Origin: Schlesneria sp.
Lineage (GTDB): Bacteria > Planctomycetota > Planctomycetia > Planctomycetales > Planctomycetaceae
Length of the DNA: 64,000 nt
NCBI GenBank assembly: GCA_028291515.1
Contig: JAQGHU010000063.1
Coordinates: forward strand, 124,001-188,000
Reading direction: 5' to 3'
The notes beneath the pieces are model-generated. The model was not told where the DNA came from. It did not search any database and saw only the letters and a program-made list of their open reading frames with translations. Each line of letters opens with the position of its first letter. Within the stretch, counting starts at the first letter, position 1. Shown here in pieces: positions 8,409-16,750 of this stretch. Position numbers and translations under genes: made by a program.

Positions 8409-8941
8409 ATGAGCGATCGGCTTGTCACTGTTGAGTCGTATCAGTTCCTACCCGAAGCCGAAGCGGTGCGAATGCATCTGGAGTCGGAAGGGTTCTCTGC
8501 ACACCTCGCTGACGCAGAGGCAGTTAGCACGGAATGGGTACTTGCCAATGCCATCGGCAACATCAAGCTGCGGGTTCCACAGTCTCGGCGGACGCCGCAC
8601 TGGCAGTGCTGAGCGAACTGCGATCGCGACGGTTGGAGCGAAGCCAGTCCCCAGAGAGTGACGCGGTTGGTTGTTGTCTCTCGTGTGGTGCTTCGCTGCA
8701 CTCCAACCAATCGAAATGCGGACAATGCGGGTGGTCCTATGCCGACGGCGACGATGAATCAAACGCGGATGACAGCCAGCCGGCTGCGGACCCCGAGGCG
8801 AGCGTGTTGGATAACCTGCGAGCGGTTAAGAAGCCATTGGTGCTGATCGTTCTGTTACCGATTCTGATCGCGATCGCGTTCATGGCGATTACGATGCTGG
8901 GTTGGATTGTGGAGTTGGTCACGGATCGCGAGATCAACTAA
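8409..8941 (+). pseudogene. DUF2007-like zinc-ribbon membrane protein, interrupted by a frameshift
   Basis: The first part from ATG 8409 (MSDRLVTVESYQFLPEAEAV...) is a DUF2007-type signal-transducing domain, reading through GNIKLRVPQ and then ending at a stop at 8610-8612. The natural continuation, SADAALAVLSELRSRR, then CCLSCGASL...KCGQCGWSY (a CxxC/CxxC zinc ribbon) and a C-terminal membrane helix (LVLIVLLPILIAIAFMAI), lies in another frame and ends at 8941. The switch falls around 8579-8590 and needs one extra base to restore. Together the two parts make a normal protein of about 177 residues. It may be a real disruption or a sequencing error. I see no slippery heptamer, so programmed frameshifting is unlikely. 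Confidence 0.75.
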
Positions 8942-8983
8942 AACGACTGATCGCGAACATCGCCCGTTCCCGTTGACTCGCAG
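8938..8983 (-). repeat. Decayed duplicate of the 3' end of the gene at 9073-10185
   Basis: This segment matches 9073-9117 at roughly 85% with one extra base, including the reverse-complement stop codon (cta). It therefore looks like the remnant of a second copy of that gene's C-terminal coding end. Confidence 0.65.
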
Positions 8984-9000
8984 CCAGTAGGGCGTGTGAA

Positions 9001-9057
9001 GTCTTCGGAACACGCCATCAGGGGATCGAATAACATCTGATGGTGCGTTCCGAAGAC
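9001..9057. terminator. Long hairpin between convergent genes
   Basis: The arms at 9001-9020 (gtcttcggaac...) and 9038-9057 (...gttccgaagac) pair at 17 of 20 positions. They lie between the convergent ends of the DUF2007-like gene and the zinc-ribbon gene. There is no T-tract, so a terminator function is inferred from position only. Confidence 0.5.
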
Positions 9058-9072
9058 TGCACGCAACCTACA

Positions 9073-10185
9073 CTAGAACGACTGATCTCGAACATCACCC
9101 GTGCCTTTGACTCGTAGTGGACTGAAGTCATATTTGACTCGACCGAGTACGTCGTCCGGCTTGTCGAAATAAGCAGCGAGCAGCTTCTGCAATGGGGGGT
9201 CAAGCGTCTGTTTTTCGTCCCCCGATTGGAAATGCGACAGGATCAAAAGTTGGTAGGTTCCCGCGGGAAGTTCGAGGCGAAACTGGCCCGCTTCATCGGC
9301 CGTGGCGAGGGCACCACCCATCGCGTGGAGCGTTGCAGAGGCGACATACGCGTCCACTTCACCATCGGCGGGGCGAAACCCGATCACGGACAACTTCGCT
9401 TCCCCCTCGCGTTGGATCGGGAATGCGATGACCCTGGCTCCTCGATCGGGCTGGCTCGTGCCATCAGCGGATTTATAGGTGATGCGACCGGTGACCTGGC
9501 TGACGGGATTAGGTTTCGCATCACCAGGCTCGACGGCCGTGGTATTCGTCGAAACGGGGCCGCGTGATTCGAAGACTTTGACGAATCGCTCGAACAACAT
9601 TCCGCCCACGAAAGCAATCGCGACGAAGAGCAATGTCCGCGGTAGTGATCCGAGATCTCGCTGAGGTCGCGATTCCATCAGTCGCGCCGGCGCGGGTTTG
9701 CGTGGATTCAATTCCGCATCGACGGGTGCCACGGCGGCTAATTCAGCGAGAACATCATACTTGAGGGAGGGGGTTTGAACCGAATGATCTTGCAAGGTCT
9801 CGAGGCTATCGGATTCTTCGTCATCCTGCATCGGCTGGTTGATGGCGATCGGAGTCGGTGGAATTGGGACCTCGATTGGAATTGGCTCGGGGATCAGTTG
9901 CGGGATCTCGTTCTCATCTTCCTCATCCTCATCGACTGCCGTCTCGAAAGTCACGGCGACAGGTGACGAATCGGGATTGGCAAGTCGAGCGAGTTCATCC
10001 AGTGCGCGCGTGAGTTGCGTGTCCTGGAGATTCAATTCTGGCTGTGGCAGCGGGGGAAGACTGCCGTCGAGCAAGGGGACGCGAATGGATCGCCCGCAGG
10101 TGGGGCAATCGACAATTCCACCCGCCTGGGCGCGAGAAATTCCCAGAAACTGACGACAGAAATTACAGCGAAACTTGATTGGCAT
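9073..10185 (-). CDS. Zinc-ribbon, single-TM protein with carboxypeptidase-regulatory-like C-terminus
   Basis: The protein has 370 residues. The N-terminus is a zinc ribbon (FRCNFCRQFLGISRAQAGGIVDCPTCG, two CxxC knuckles), and an acidic/proline-rich linker (about 75-125) follows. One membrane helix (TLLFVAIAFVGGMLFERFV, about 183-201) leads to an extracytoplasmic domain with VTGRITYKSADG and LPAGTYQLLILSHF, typical of carboxypeptidase-regulatory-like beta-sandwiches. This layout is recurrent in planctomycetes and has no known function. The zinc ribbon is cytoplasmic and the sandwich periplasmic by inference. It is convergent with the DUF2007-like gene; its last codons are duplicated downstream. 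Confidence 0.75.
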   Translation of the reverse strand: MPIKFRCNFCRQFLGISRAQAGGIVDCPTCGRSIRVPLLDGSLPPLPQPELNLQDTQLTRALDELARLANPDSSPVAVTFETAVDEDEEDENEIPQLIPEPIPIEVPIPPTPIAINQPMQDDEESDSLETLQDHSVQTPSLKYDVLAELAAVAPVDAELNPRKPAPARLMESRPQRDLGSLPRTLLFVAIAFVGGMLFERFVKVFESRGPVSTNTTAVEPGDAKPNPVSQVTGRITYKSADGTSQPDRGARVIAFPIQREGEAKLSVIGFRPADGEVDAYVASATLHAMGGALATADEAGQFRLELPAGTYQLLILSHFQSGDEKQTLDPPLQKLLAAYFDKPDDVLGRVKYDFSPLRVKGTGDVRDQSF

Positions 10186-10241
10186 GCTGAGAGGATTCCA
10201 GAACGGCTGTCACAGAAACGATCAACCGTATGCGATGCCTT

Positions 10242-10490
10242 TCAATCGTGACCCACAGGAGGGTCGCCACGCTGCAATTCGAGAAACGCGAGAATGACAA
10301 CGAGCGTCACCACGGCCAGTGCGAACAATAACAATGACACCAGGGTCACTCCATGCACCGCTTCTGCAGCCGAGGCATCACCCAATGACTTGAGCACCAC
10401 GGAAAGCATCCCTCCTAACAGAGCGATGCCCAGGGACGCGGTGCCACACCACAAGATCTTGCCGATCCACAACCTCGGTCTCACAATCAT
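10242..10490 (-). CDS. Small two-helix membrane protein
   Basis: The protein has 82 residues from an ATG at 10490. Two hydrophobic segments (ILWCGTASLGIALLGGMLSVVL and VTLVSLLLFALAVVTLVVILAFL) are separated by a short polar loop (KSLGDASAAEAVHG). It lies upstream of the zinc-ribbon gene on the same strand, with a 56-bp gap, so the two may be cotranscribed. No family is recognised. The clean two-helix hairpin is the main support for its being real. Confidence 0.5.
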   Translation of the reverse strand: MIVRPRLWIGKILWCGTASLGIALLGGMLSVVLKSLGDASAAEAVHGVTLVSLLLFALAVVTLVVILAFLELQRGDPPVGHD

Positions 10491-10509
10491 TTCACTTCAA
10501 TCAGTAAGA

Positions 10510-10556
10510 AAAGAGTTTGAAACACAGAGGCACAGAGAACACGGAGAGAAGAGAAG
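10510..10556. repeat. 'aaacacagaggcacagag' element, copy 3
   Basis: It contains gagtttgaaacacagaggca and is nearly identical to the arms at 2571-2615 and 2656-2703. Confidence 0.7.
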
Positions 10557-10734
10557 GTGAACTACGGAATAAGAAAGGTGAAATCCTGCCTCATTTCTTA
10601 CAGCAGCTACATTAGTGGCATTCGGACATTGCGTCTCGAATCACACAGCAGCGGTCGAGCAGTGTCAAGGAAGATTGCGTAACCGCGGTGAGGCGAGGGG
10701 CTAAACTGAGAAGCGTAAGGTCAAAGAATGAGAA

Positions 10735-10766
10735 TGCCACGGCTTTGTCAAAGACAAAGCGTGGCA
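10735..10766 (-). terminator. Hairpin after the STAS gene
   Basis: The arms tgccacggctttgtc (10735-10749) and gacaaagcgtggca (10753-10766) pair with one bulged base and an AAA loop. On the minus strand, downstream of the STAS gene stop, it is followed by a T-rich stretch (ttctcattcttt). That fits an intrinsic terminator, although the word also belongs to the GTGCCACGG repeat family. Confidence 0.55.
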
Positions 10767-10793
10767 CTCAGACTTAACCGGAAGCTCAAGATG

Positions 10794-11207
10794 CTAAAGA
10801 GCAGGGGCCGCAGCAGGAGCCGCGTCACTGACGTGGAGCACCTGATCCAACTGAGCGACGCGAAGACCTTCGCGGAGTTCGTCGGAGACGTTATGAAGTT
10901 CCACGCGTTCGACCAATTTTCGTAGCGACAACAGCGCTCCAAGTGTTCGACTGGGCAGGAACCAGACGCCTCGCATATCCAGAATTAACACGCGGCAAGC
11001 GTTCTGCTCAATCAGTTCTCGAATGCGATCGTAATAGGTGTGGATGCAAGCGGCATCTCGCACTCCTCGATCACCGAAGCCAATCGTGGTGGTCTCACCT
11101 GCTTGCAGGACGCGAAGATTTTCGGCACCGCAAGCCGTCTCGAACAGAATCCCAGAGTCGCCAATGGAAATCGTCAGGTCATCGTCGTGGAGAATGCTGG
11201 TATTCAT
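10794..11207 (-). CDS. STAS-domain protein (anti-sigma-factor-antagonist-like)
   Basis: The protein has 137 residues. The core VLILDMRGVWFLPSRTLGALLSLRKLVE is the STAS fold signature: a beta-strand, then the loop that carries the phosphorylatable serine in SpoIIAA-like proteins, then a helix. Here that loop reads FLPSRTLGAL, so Ser is present at the usual place. The N-terminus (TISIGDSGILFETACG) gives the first strands, and an Ala/Pro-rich tail ends the protein. It probably takes part in partner switching with an anti-sigma kinase or in a stress signalling relay, but no partner gene is nearby. It is monocistronic, with a hairpin downstream. Confidence 0.75.
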   Translation of the reverse strand: MNTSILHDDDLTISIGDSGILFETACGAENLRVLQAGETTTIGFGDRGVRDAACIHTYYDRIRELIEQNACRVLILDMRGVWFLPSRTLGALLSLRKLVERVELHNVSDELREGLRVAQLDQVLHVSDAAPAAAPAL

Positions 11208-11666
11208 TTTGTCGCTCCTAAGGCCCGTGGTTGCGGTCCAAGTTGCTAAACTGGCGTCTCAATTAGATCGCGGCAAATCGGCGTCGAATTATGAGTGGAG
11301 TCGATGGCGAAGTGATGTCGGAAGCAGTGGAGACGCTCTCTAGAATGCGGCTCCGGCATCAAACTGTCAACAAATTTCCTTATGGATTTCCGAACAGGAA
11401 GTCTGCGTTTTATTTGTTGGAAAAATGTCGGTCCACGCTTAGCACTGGTGGGGGTCGAGATACGTCGATCACGGTCGACGGAAACCGTCTTGCTCGCCGC
11501 AAAAAAACTTTGCGGTGTTGTCACGACTTGCGAAATCTGGGCAAACCCGTATGGCGTTCGAGCAGTCATCGCATTAACTTCCCGTCGCATTAATATGCTG
11601 AAGTGATCAAAAATAGGGCCCTGATTTTCATCGCTATTCGTCGAATCGAAAGCACTGGTTCACGGA
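11208..11666. other. Intergenic region between divergent genes
   Basis: 459 bp between the STAS gene (minus) and the next plus-strand gene. It should contain both promoters. I see no repeat, hairpin or gene that I can support. Confidence 0.55.
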
Positions 11667-12362
11667 ATGGATACTGGTATGCGATTGAACAAGCATCTCT
11701 TCATTAAGACCTTCTTCGCATTGGCCAGCGGTTGCGGTGCCGCTCAAGAGAATAGCGAATACCATGCCGTCGCCAAGATTGTGGTCACTCGTTCCGACAC
11801 CACGACTAGCACCGAAGATCAGACGACAGAATCACTTAGTGAAACGCAGACGTTGATGTCGGTTCCCGCGGAGGCGTTGTCAGAGCTTCCTGCCTCCGCG
11901 CTCGCCTTGGCGAATCCGCGACAAATTGAGCTATTGGTGCCCACAAAAACATGGTCGATGGACCGTCAAACTGACGCAATCCGGCTGACGTTTGAGGACT
12001 TCAACCTGCTGTCGGTGCTGAACATGGATCCCGTCACGGAGGATGCGATTTCTTACATGCCCGAATGGTTGCGATCGCTGGATGGTAAACGAGTACGACT
12101 GCGGGGCTATATGTATTTGACGTACGAGCCCGAAGTCGAGCGTTTCGCCCTGCTGCGCGACAATCTAGAGTGCTGTTTTGGCCCCGGTGCCAAGATTTAC
12201 GACAACCTGATGGTCGACATGAAAGCGGGAACGAAGGCAAAATACGTCAACATGAAAGAGTCATTGGAAGTCGTCGGTCGCTTTCGAATCGATTTGAAAG
12301 CAGAACGAGGCTACATCTATGGACTCTATCGAATCGAAGACGCAACGGTGTTTAAGCGATAG
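11667..12362 (+). CDS. Exported DUF3299-like protein
   Basis: The protein has 231 residues. The N-terminus is a short signal region (MRLNKHLFIKTFFALASGCGAA) ending in ASGC, which may be a lipobox; the start may be the second ATG at 11679. The middle is a Ser/Thr-rich linker. The C-terminal half holds LTFEDFNLLSVLNMDPVTEDAISYMPEWLRSLDGKRVRLRGYMY, then LECCFGPGAKIYDNLMVDM and a final VVGRFRIDL..GYIYGLYRIEDA strand pair, as in DUF3299 proteins of planctomycetes and proteobacteria. Function is unknown; envelope location is inferred from the signal. It converges with the lipase gene, with 38 bp between the stops. Confidence 0.65.
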   Translation: MDTGMRLNKHLFIKTFFALASGCGAAQENSEYHAVAKIVVTRSDTTTSTEDQTTESLSETQTLMSVPAEALSELPASALALANPRQIELLVPTKTWSMDRQTDAIRLTFEDFNLLSVLNMDPVTEDAISYMPEWLRSLDGKRVRLRGYMYLTYEPEVERFALLRDNLECCFGPGAKIYDNLMVDMKAGTKAKYVNMKESLEVVGRFRIDLKAERGYIYGLYRIEDATVFKR

Positions 12363-12400
12363 TCGGGGATGACAAGATGGCCGCGCCAGTCGCCCGAAGC

Positions 12401-13249
12401 TCAGCCTCGAGCCGCGACCAACTGCGTCAGGTAGGAATTTGAAACGCTGTGCATGCTGGCGTTAAACGCTCTCAAGTTCTCACTGACATTGTTGATGAAC
12501 CACAGTGCCGTCTTGGCCAATGGCATTCCTTTCAGCCATTCCTGTTCCAGCACGAGTTCGACTTCACCGTCCAGGCTCGTCAGTCCAATGGCGCTTTCTT
12601 TTAATGTGAATTGACGAGGGACCGCGTGCCGATAGCCGCTGGCGAATGGAACGACTCGGACAACGGGGTCACCACTGGCAGACCACATCGTCGTCCGATT
12701 GCCGCACTTCGAGCTAAAGAACGCGTTGGCAAATTCGGCATCGCCGGGACGCGGAGCGCCGTACGTAAAGACACCTCGCACCGGCGGCAGGTTCGGATCC
12801 AACATCAGTCTGCTGGCCGTAATGAACGCCAGGGCCCCACCCAGGCTGTGGCCGCACACAAATAGTCGCGTCCCCTCTTCGCGAACCTGATTGATATAAC
12901 GCGTCACATGCTGATAGACCGAATCAGACGCTGCGTGAAACCCGGAGTGAATCAATCCAACACCCACGGGATTCGGAATCAACCGACCGTTCAGATCCGT
13001 CCCCCAGTCTGCAAACTTTTGCTCGGTACCCCGGAATGAGATCACGATGTCTTTGTTCCAGCGACAGAGCAGGGCTTGGGTATCGGTCTTGTTTTCCGAA
13101 TTGTGCTCGTTGAGTCGCAATTCGTTCTGCAGTTTCTCGAGTCCCGGTTCGTTCATTACCGATTTGTCGAGATAAGCCGCGGCCGCGAGTCTGGCGAAAA
13201 GAATGGACTGATCCAGCAAGTCACTCTTGATCAAATCGCTTGTTGCCAT
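12401..13249 (-). CDS. Class 3 (Rhizopus-type) lipase family protein
   Basis: The protein is 282 residues from MATSDLIKSD; the longer frame to 13492 has no coding look. It hydrolyses acylglycerols or other esters. The nucleophile elbow is GHSLGGAL, the strand before it LFVCGH, the catalytic Asp is in SGDPVVRV and the His in GYRHAVPR, which completes a Ser-Asp-His triad. WNKDIVISFRGTE matches the oxyanion region of class 3 lipases. I see no signal peptide, so it may act inside the cell. Upstream on the same strand, with a 113-bp gap, is the polytopic membrane protein gene. Confidence 0.85.
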   Translation of the reverse strand: MATSDLIKSDLLDQSILFARLAAAAYLDKSVMNEPGLEKLQNELRLNEHNSENKTDTQALLCRWNKDIVISFRGTEQKFADWGTDLNGRLIPNPVGVGLIHSGFHAASDSVYQHVTRYINQVREEGTRLFVCGHSLGGALAFITASRLMLDPNLPPVRGVFTYGAPRPGDAEFANAFFSSKCGNRTTMWSASGDPVVRVVPFASGYRHAVPRQFTLKESAIGLTSLDGEVELVLEQEWLKGMPLAKTALWFINNVSENLRAFNASMHSVSNSYLTQLVAARG

Positions 13250-13362
13250 CCGTGAGATCCAAAGATTGTGTCCGTTCCGAGTGCAGCACCGCTGAGTAAA
13301 AGATACTCGCCCCGTGCTGAAGGTCAATCTGGAAGCCTCACTAGCAACAGAAGAGGAGGGGA

Positions 13363-14733
13363 TCAAAAAGGCCAGGGGAGAAGAACAGCGTGGTGCTGGA
13401 ACAGCACGGCTCGACCTGCGGCACCCACAGCGGGGGTGAAGAACAACATGAAGACGTAAAAGCCAAGCGGTGGCCAGACAAGCAGACCGCACGACAGGCT
13501 GACGATCAACCAGGCGTTTTTGCGTTTCCGGTCGGCCCAGGAATAAGCCCAGCCAATCAAGACGCGAGCCGGATAGATCGACACCACAAAGATGGGAGTC
13601 AGCATCCAGCGCATGTCTTGCGGCATCTCAAACAGCTTGAACAGATACAGCGGCAATGCCATCGCATACATAAGGATCAGGGACAAAAGAAGAACGACGG
13701 GGGCTCGACGAAACAACGAATACACTTTCCCCAGATCGAGGAACGCCTTCATCCGATGCTGGGCGGCAAAGTTCGCCTGCAGGAAGGGGACCACGCTGAG
13801 GGCACAGACGAGCATCAACCCACCCAGCAGTGTCACCACAACCTGTCCCGGCTTCGACGTATCCTGTAATGCGCTGAACAGGGCAGTCGGAATCAGCAAC
13901 CAGGCGAATGCTCCGAAAAAGCCGCGAACGCCTAAGGAGAAGTGGTGACGCAGTCGCAGCGCGGCGATGAATTCTCGTACGGCGACTCCGGCTGTATGTG
14001 CATAGTCGCCACTCATCAATCGGCGAACCAGCCAGAGACCATTCAGCGGCGTGGGCCAAAAGAACAGACCCAGGCGACCACCACGAGCGATCGCGAGAAC
14101 CAGATGAATCGCGACGCAGACAGCGAACGCAGACAGCCCGATGCGCCAGGCGATCGCGACACCCGACCCAGGTGCGATCAGCTCCGCATCGCCCGCGGCA
14201 TCAGCGACGATTTGTACCAGCTTGCACCAGATCCAGATTCCCAATGCGATGCCACCCAGTTTGGGGGCTAGAGGCAACAGTGGCAGGGCAAATCTGAGCT
14301 TACCTGTTCTGGCGACGCGCCCTTCGGCTTCCAGCAAATAGCCCAACGCCAAAAAATTGAAGATCGGAATCGCCGCGAGAAATGCCAGCAATGCAAACAA
14401 GCTGACGACACCGAACAACACCTCAAATACCCAGTACCCGGCTTTGAGCGGATTGCGCAGCAGATGCGGGAAGGGGGGTAATGAGTCGAATGAGAAATAG
14501 GAATCTTCGGCGACAACGTCCGGTTCGGCGTTTGCCACTGAGGTTGCCGGCAGCTGCGACTCGGAACTCTCCGTGCTCACGTCAGCAGATTCAGATGGAT
14601 CGCGCACCAGATCGGTCACGTCGATCGCATCGTCACTTTCTGGTCCCACCACTTCAGCAAACTCTATCAATTCTCGCTCGGCAGTTTCCGGGCTGTTCGA
14701 TTGGTTCGTCGTTGTAGCCGAACGAGGGATCAC
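13363..14733 (-). CDS. Polytopic membrane protein (DUF4013-like)
   Basis: The protein has 456 residues from a GTG start at 14733. An acidic, Ser-rich cytoplasmic N-terminus (about 1-88) precedes eight or so membrane helices, beginning with VFEVLFGVVSLFALLAFLAAIPIFNFLALGYLLEAEGRVARTGKLRFALP. The run 'FNFLALGYLLE..G+VA++GKL' is frequent in planctomycete paralogues with a DUF4013-type fold. Function is unknown. A large hydrophobic body with no catalytic motif suggests a structural or transport-related role. It may be cotranscribed with the lipase. Confidence 0.7.
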   Translation of the reverse strand: MIPRSATTTNQSNSPETAERELIEFAEVVGPESDDAIDVTDLVRDPSESADVSTESSESQLPATSVANAEPDVVAEDSYFSFDSLPPFPHLLRNPLKAGYWVFEVLFGVVSLFALLAFLAAIPIFNFLALGYLLEAEGRVARTGKLRFALPLLPLAPKLGGIALGIWIWCKLVQIVADAAGDAELIAPGSGVAIAWRIGLSAFAVCVAIHLVLAIARGGRLGLFFWPTPLNGLWLVRRLMSGDYAHTAGVAVREFIAALRLRHHFSLGVRGFFGAFAWLLIPTALFSALQDTSKPGQVVVTLLGGLMLVCALSVVPFLQANFAAQHRMKAFLDLGKVYSLFRRAPVVLLLSLILMYAMALPLYLFKLFEMPQDMRWMLTPIFVVSIYPARVLIGWAYSWADRKRKNAWLIVSLSCGLLVWPPLGFYVFMLFFTPAVGAAGRAVLFQHHAVLLPWPF

Positions 14734-15024
14734 AAGTCGTACTTCCAGAAACGGATGCTAAAATCGTTGCCAGCAGTCGTCATTACCGAACGAGCGCGAG
14801 GGCAACTGGTATCCAATCTGTCCAAATTACCCTGCGGACGCCACCAAGGTTGCAATCTGTCCGATGAAACTTTTCGCGCTGGCTGGGGGTAAACAAGGTA
14901 GAATCTAGAACAAGCGGCGTCCGATGGATCGAGTGTACGCGTTTTTCATATCCCTTTGACCTACTGAAGGGTGCGACGACGTGGAGAATTTAAGCCGCTT
15001 GCCATAGTCCTGGGAATTTGACGC

Positions 15025-16662
15025 ATGTCGCGGTTGCCTCTTCCTGTTGCCAAGATCGTGCTGCCTTTGGCGGTCGTCGTTGGCGTGTTTGTTGTGGTGG
15101 GAGCGTCGGCTCGGACACGAGTCATGCGACGGCCGCCTGCCGATAGCGGACGGATTACAACCGATGCTGATTCTGTCGTCGCCAAGGTGGATCGTCTCTT
15201 CGCGAAGAATTGGGCCAACGCCAACATTACTCCCGCCAACCCGGCTGACGATTTAACGGTCTTGAGGCGGCTATCGCAGTCGCTGCACGGGACGGTTCCG
15301 TCACTCGAAGAGATTCGCGTCTTTGAAGCGGACCTTCAACCGCATCGAATGGAGCGCTGGGTCGAACGGTTGTTGGCGGATCGTCGGTTTTCGGACTATT
15401 TCGCTCGCAGGCTGGCCCGAGTTTATGTCGGGGCCGACGAAGGGCAATTCGTCGTCTTTCGCCGCGATCGGTTTTGGGCGTGGCTGGGCGAGCAACTGCA
15501 GAACAATCGCCATTACGACGAAATTGTGCGCGAGATGATCGCCGATCGCGGGTTGTGGACGGGCGTTCCTGAGGTCAATTTTATCACAGCTGCGGTCAAC
15601 GAGGGGACTGTGGACGTTGATAAGCTCGCTGGCCGCACCGTCCGCGCGTTCCTAGGCCAGCGTATTGATTGCGCTCAATGTCATGACCATTTTTTTGCGG
15701 ATTGGAAACAAGGTCAATTCAAAGGTCTGGCGGCCTGTTTCAGCAAGGTCAGCATCTCACCTGTGGGTGTCGAGGACAATCGGAAAGAGAAGTATACAGT
15801 TCAAGATCGGAAGACTCTGGAAGACCGAGAGGTCTTGGCAGAGGTGCCATTCCATTCGGAATGGATGCCTGCCGAGGGAACCGAGCGACAGCGTCTGGCT
15901 GCCTGGCTAACGCATCCCGACAATCGTCGTTTTGAACGTGCCATCGTCAATCGCGTCTGGGGGCTGATGTTTGGCAAGCCCTGGATCGAACCTGTCGACG
16001 ACTTGCCAAACCCGAATGAAGCGGGTCGCCAGCACGATGATCTGCTCGATGTCTTAGGTGGCGACTTTCGCGAGCATGACTGCGACCTGAAGCGTTTGAT
16101 TGCCAACATCGCTGCTACGCATGCATTCCGCCTGTCATCCGATCATCCGGAATCCGAATCGCCAGAACGATCAGCAATTATCGATAACACGTGGGCCGTG
16201 TTCCCGCTGACGCGATTGCGGCCCGAGCAAGTCATTGGAGCGATGTTGCAAGCCACATCGCTGAAGACCATCGATCAGAACTCCCATTGGGCCAGCCGCA
16301 CGTTCCGGTTCTTCCAAGAACTGAACTTCGTGAAAGAGTACGGGGACTTGGGGGACGACGAACTGGCCGATCATTCGGGGACCATCCCGCAGGCACTGTT
16401 GCGCATGAATGGGGAATTCGCCAAGGACCGGTCCGAAGGAACTCCTTTCAGTGCTCCGGGGCGCATTGCCGGGATGTCGCCGACTGCTGAAGGATGCCTG
16501 GACCTGTGCTTCCTGGTTTGTTTGACAAGACATCCCACAGTGGAAGAACAAGTTCAGTTGTTACCGCAATTGGAAGACGGACGCGGTGACGCTCGTAAGA
16601 ATGCCATCGAAGATATTTTCTGGACGTTGTACAACTCGGCCGAATTCTGCTGGGGGCACTAG
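15025..16662 (+). CDS. DUF1549/DUF1553 domain protein
   Basis: The protein has 545 residues. It starts with a membrane anchor or signal (IVLPLAVVVGVFVVVGASA). The DUF1549 part includes VDRLFAKNW, LRRLSQSLHGTVPSLEE and WVERLLADRRFSDYFARRLARVYVG, and contains a single c-type-haem-like motif CAQCHDH (about residue 214). The DUF1553 part begins AAWLTHPDNRRFERAIVNRVWGLMFGKPWIEPVDDLPNPNEA. The family is almost confined to planctomycetes and relatives and usually pairs with a DUF1501 gene, as here 88 bp downstream. Proposed roles include handling of polysaccharides or sulfated compounds at the envelope, but none is proven. It is shorter than the large PSCyt-bearing paralogues. Confidence 0.9.
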   Translation: MSRLPLPVAKIVLPLAVVVGVFVVVGASARTRVMRRPPADSGRITTDADSVVAKVDRLFAKNWANANITPANPADDLTVLRRLSQSLHGTVPSLEEIRVFEADLQPHRMERWVERLLADRRFSDYFARRLARVYVGADEGQFVVFRRDRFWAWLGEQLQNNRHYDEIVREMIADRGLWTGVPEVNFITAAVNEGTVDVDKLAGRTVRAFLGQRIDCAQCHDHFFADWKQGQFKGLAACFSKVSISPVGVEDNRKEKYTVQDRKTLEDREVLAEVPFHSEWMPAEGTERQRLAAWLTHPDNRRFERAIVNRVWGLMFGKPWIEPVDDLPNPNEAGRQHDDLLDVLGGDFREHDCDLKRLIANIAATHAFRLSSDHPESESPERSAIIDNTWAVFPLTRLRPEQVIGAMLQATSLKTIDQNSHWASRTFRFFQELNFVKEYGDLGDDELADHSGTIPQALLRMNGEFAKDRSEGTPFSAPGRIAGMSPTAEGCLDLCFLVCLTRHPTVEEQVQLLPQLEDGRGDARKNAIEDIFWTLYNSAEFCWGH

Positions 16663-16683
16663 TGCATTGTCGGAACCTGAAGA

Positions 16684-16709
16684 CCCAATCTCTTGGCGAG
16701 ATTGGCGAC
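16684..16709. repeat. Dispersed imperfect palindrome (caatctc...gagattg), copy 2
   Basis: It is identical to 2398-2423 except for one c/t change. It lies between the DUF1549 and DUF1501 genes. Confidence 0.7.
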
Positions 16710-16750
16710 GTTGCTAATCAGTTCTGACATGGTGATCGAAGGACTTTTTC

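Larger units (their letters stand above)
10491..10793. other. Spacer with repeat copy and hairpin
   Basis: About 300 bp with no gene. It carries the third copy of the aaacacagaggcacagag element (10510-10556) and a hairpin at 10735-10766. Confidence 0.6.

Noticed and set aside
8575-8595. Programmed frameshift in the DUF2007-like gene
   Set aside because: No slippery heptamer or downstream pseudoknot is apparent; a simple indel or sequencing error explains it.
13250-13492. 81-residue N-terminal extension of the lipase
   Set aside because: Arg/Cys/Ser-rich, overlaps the next gene's 3' end, and the lipase aligns from MATSDLIKSD.
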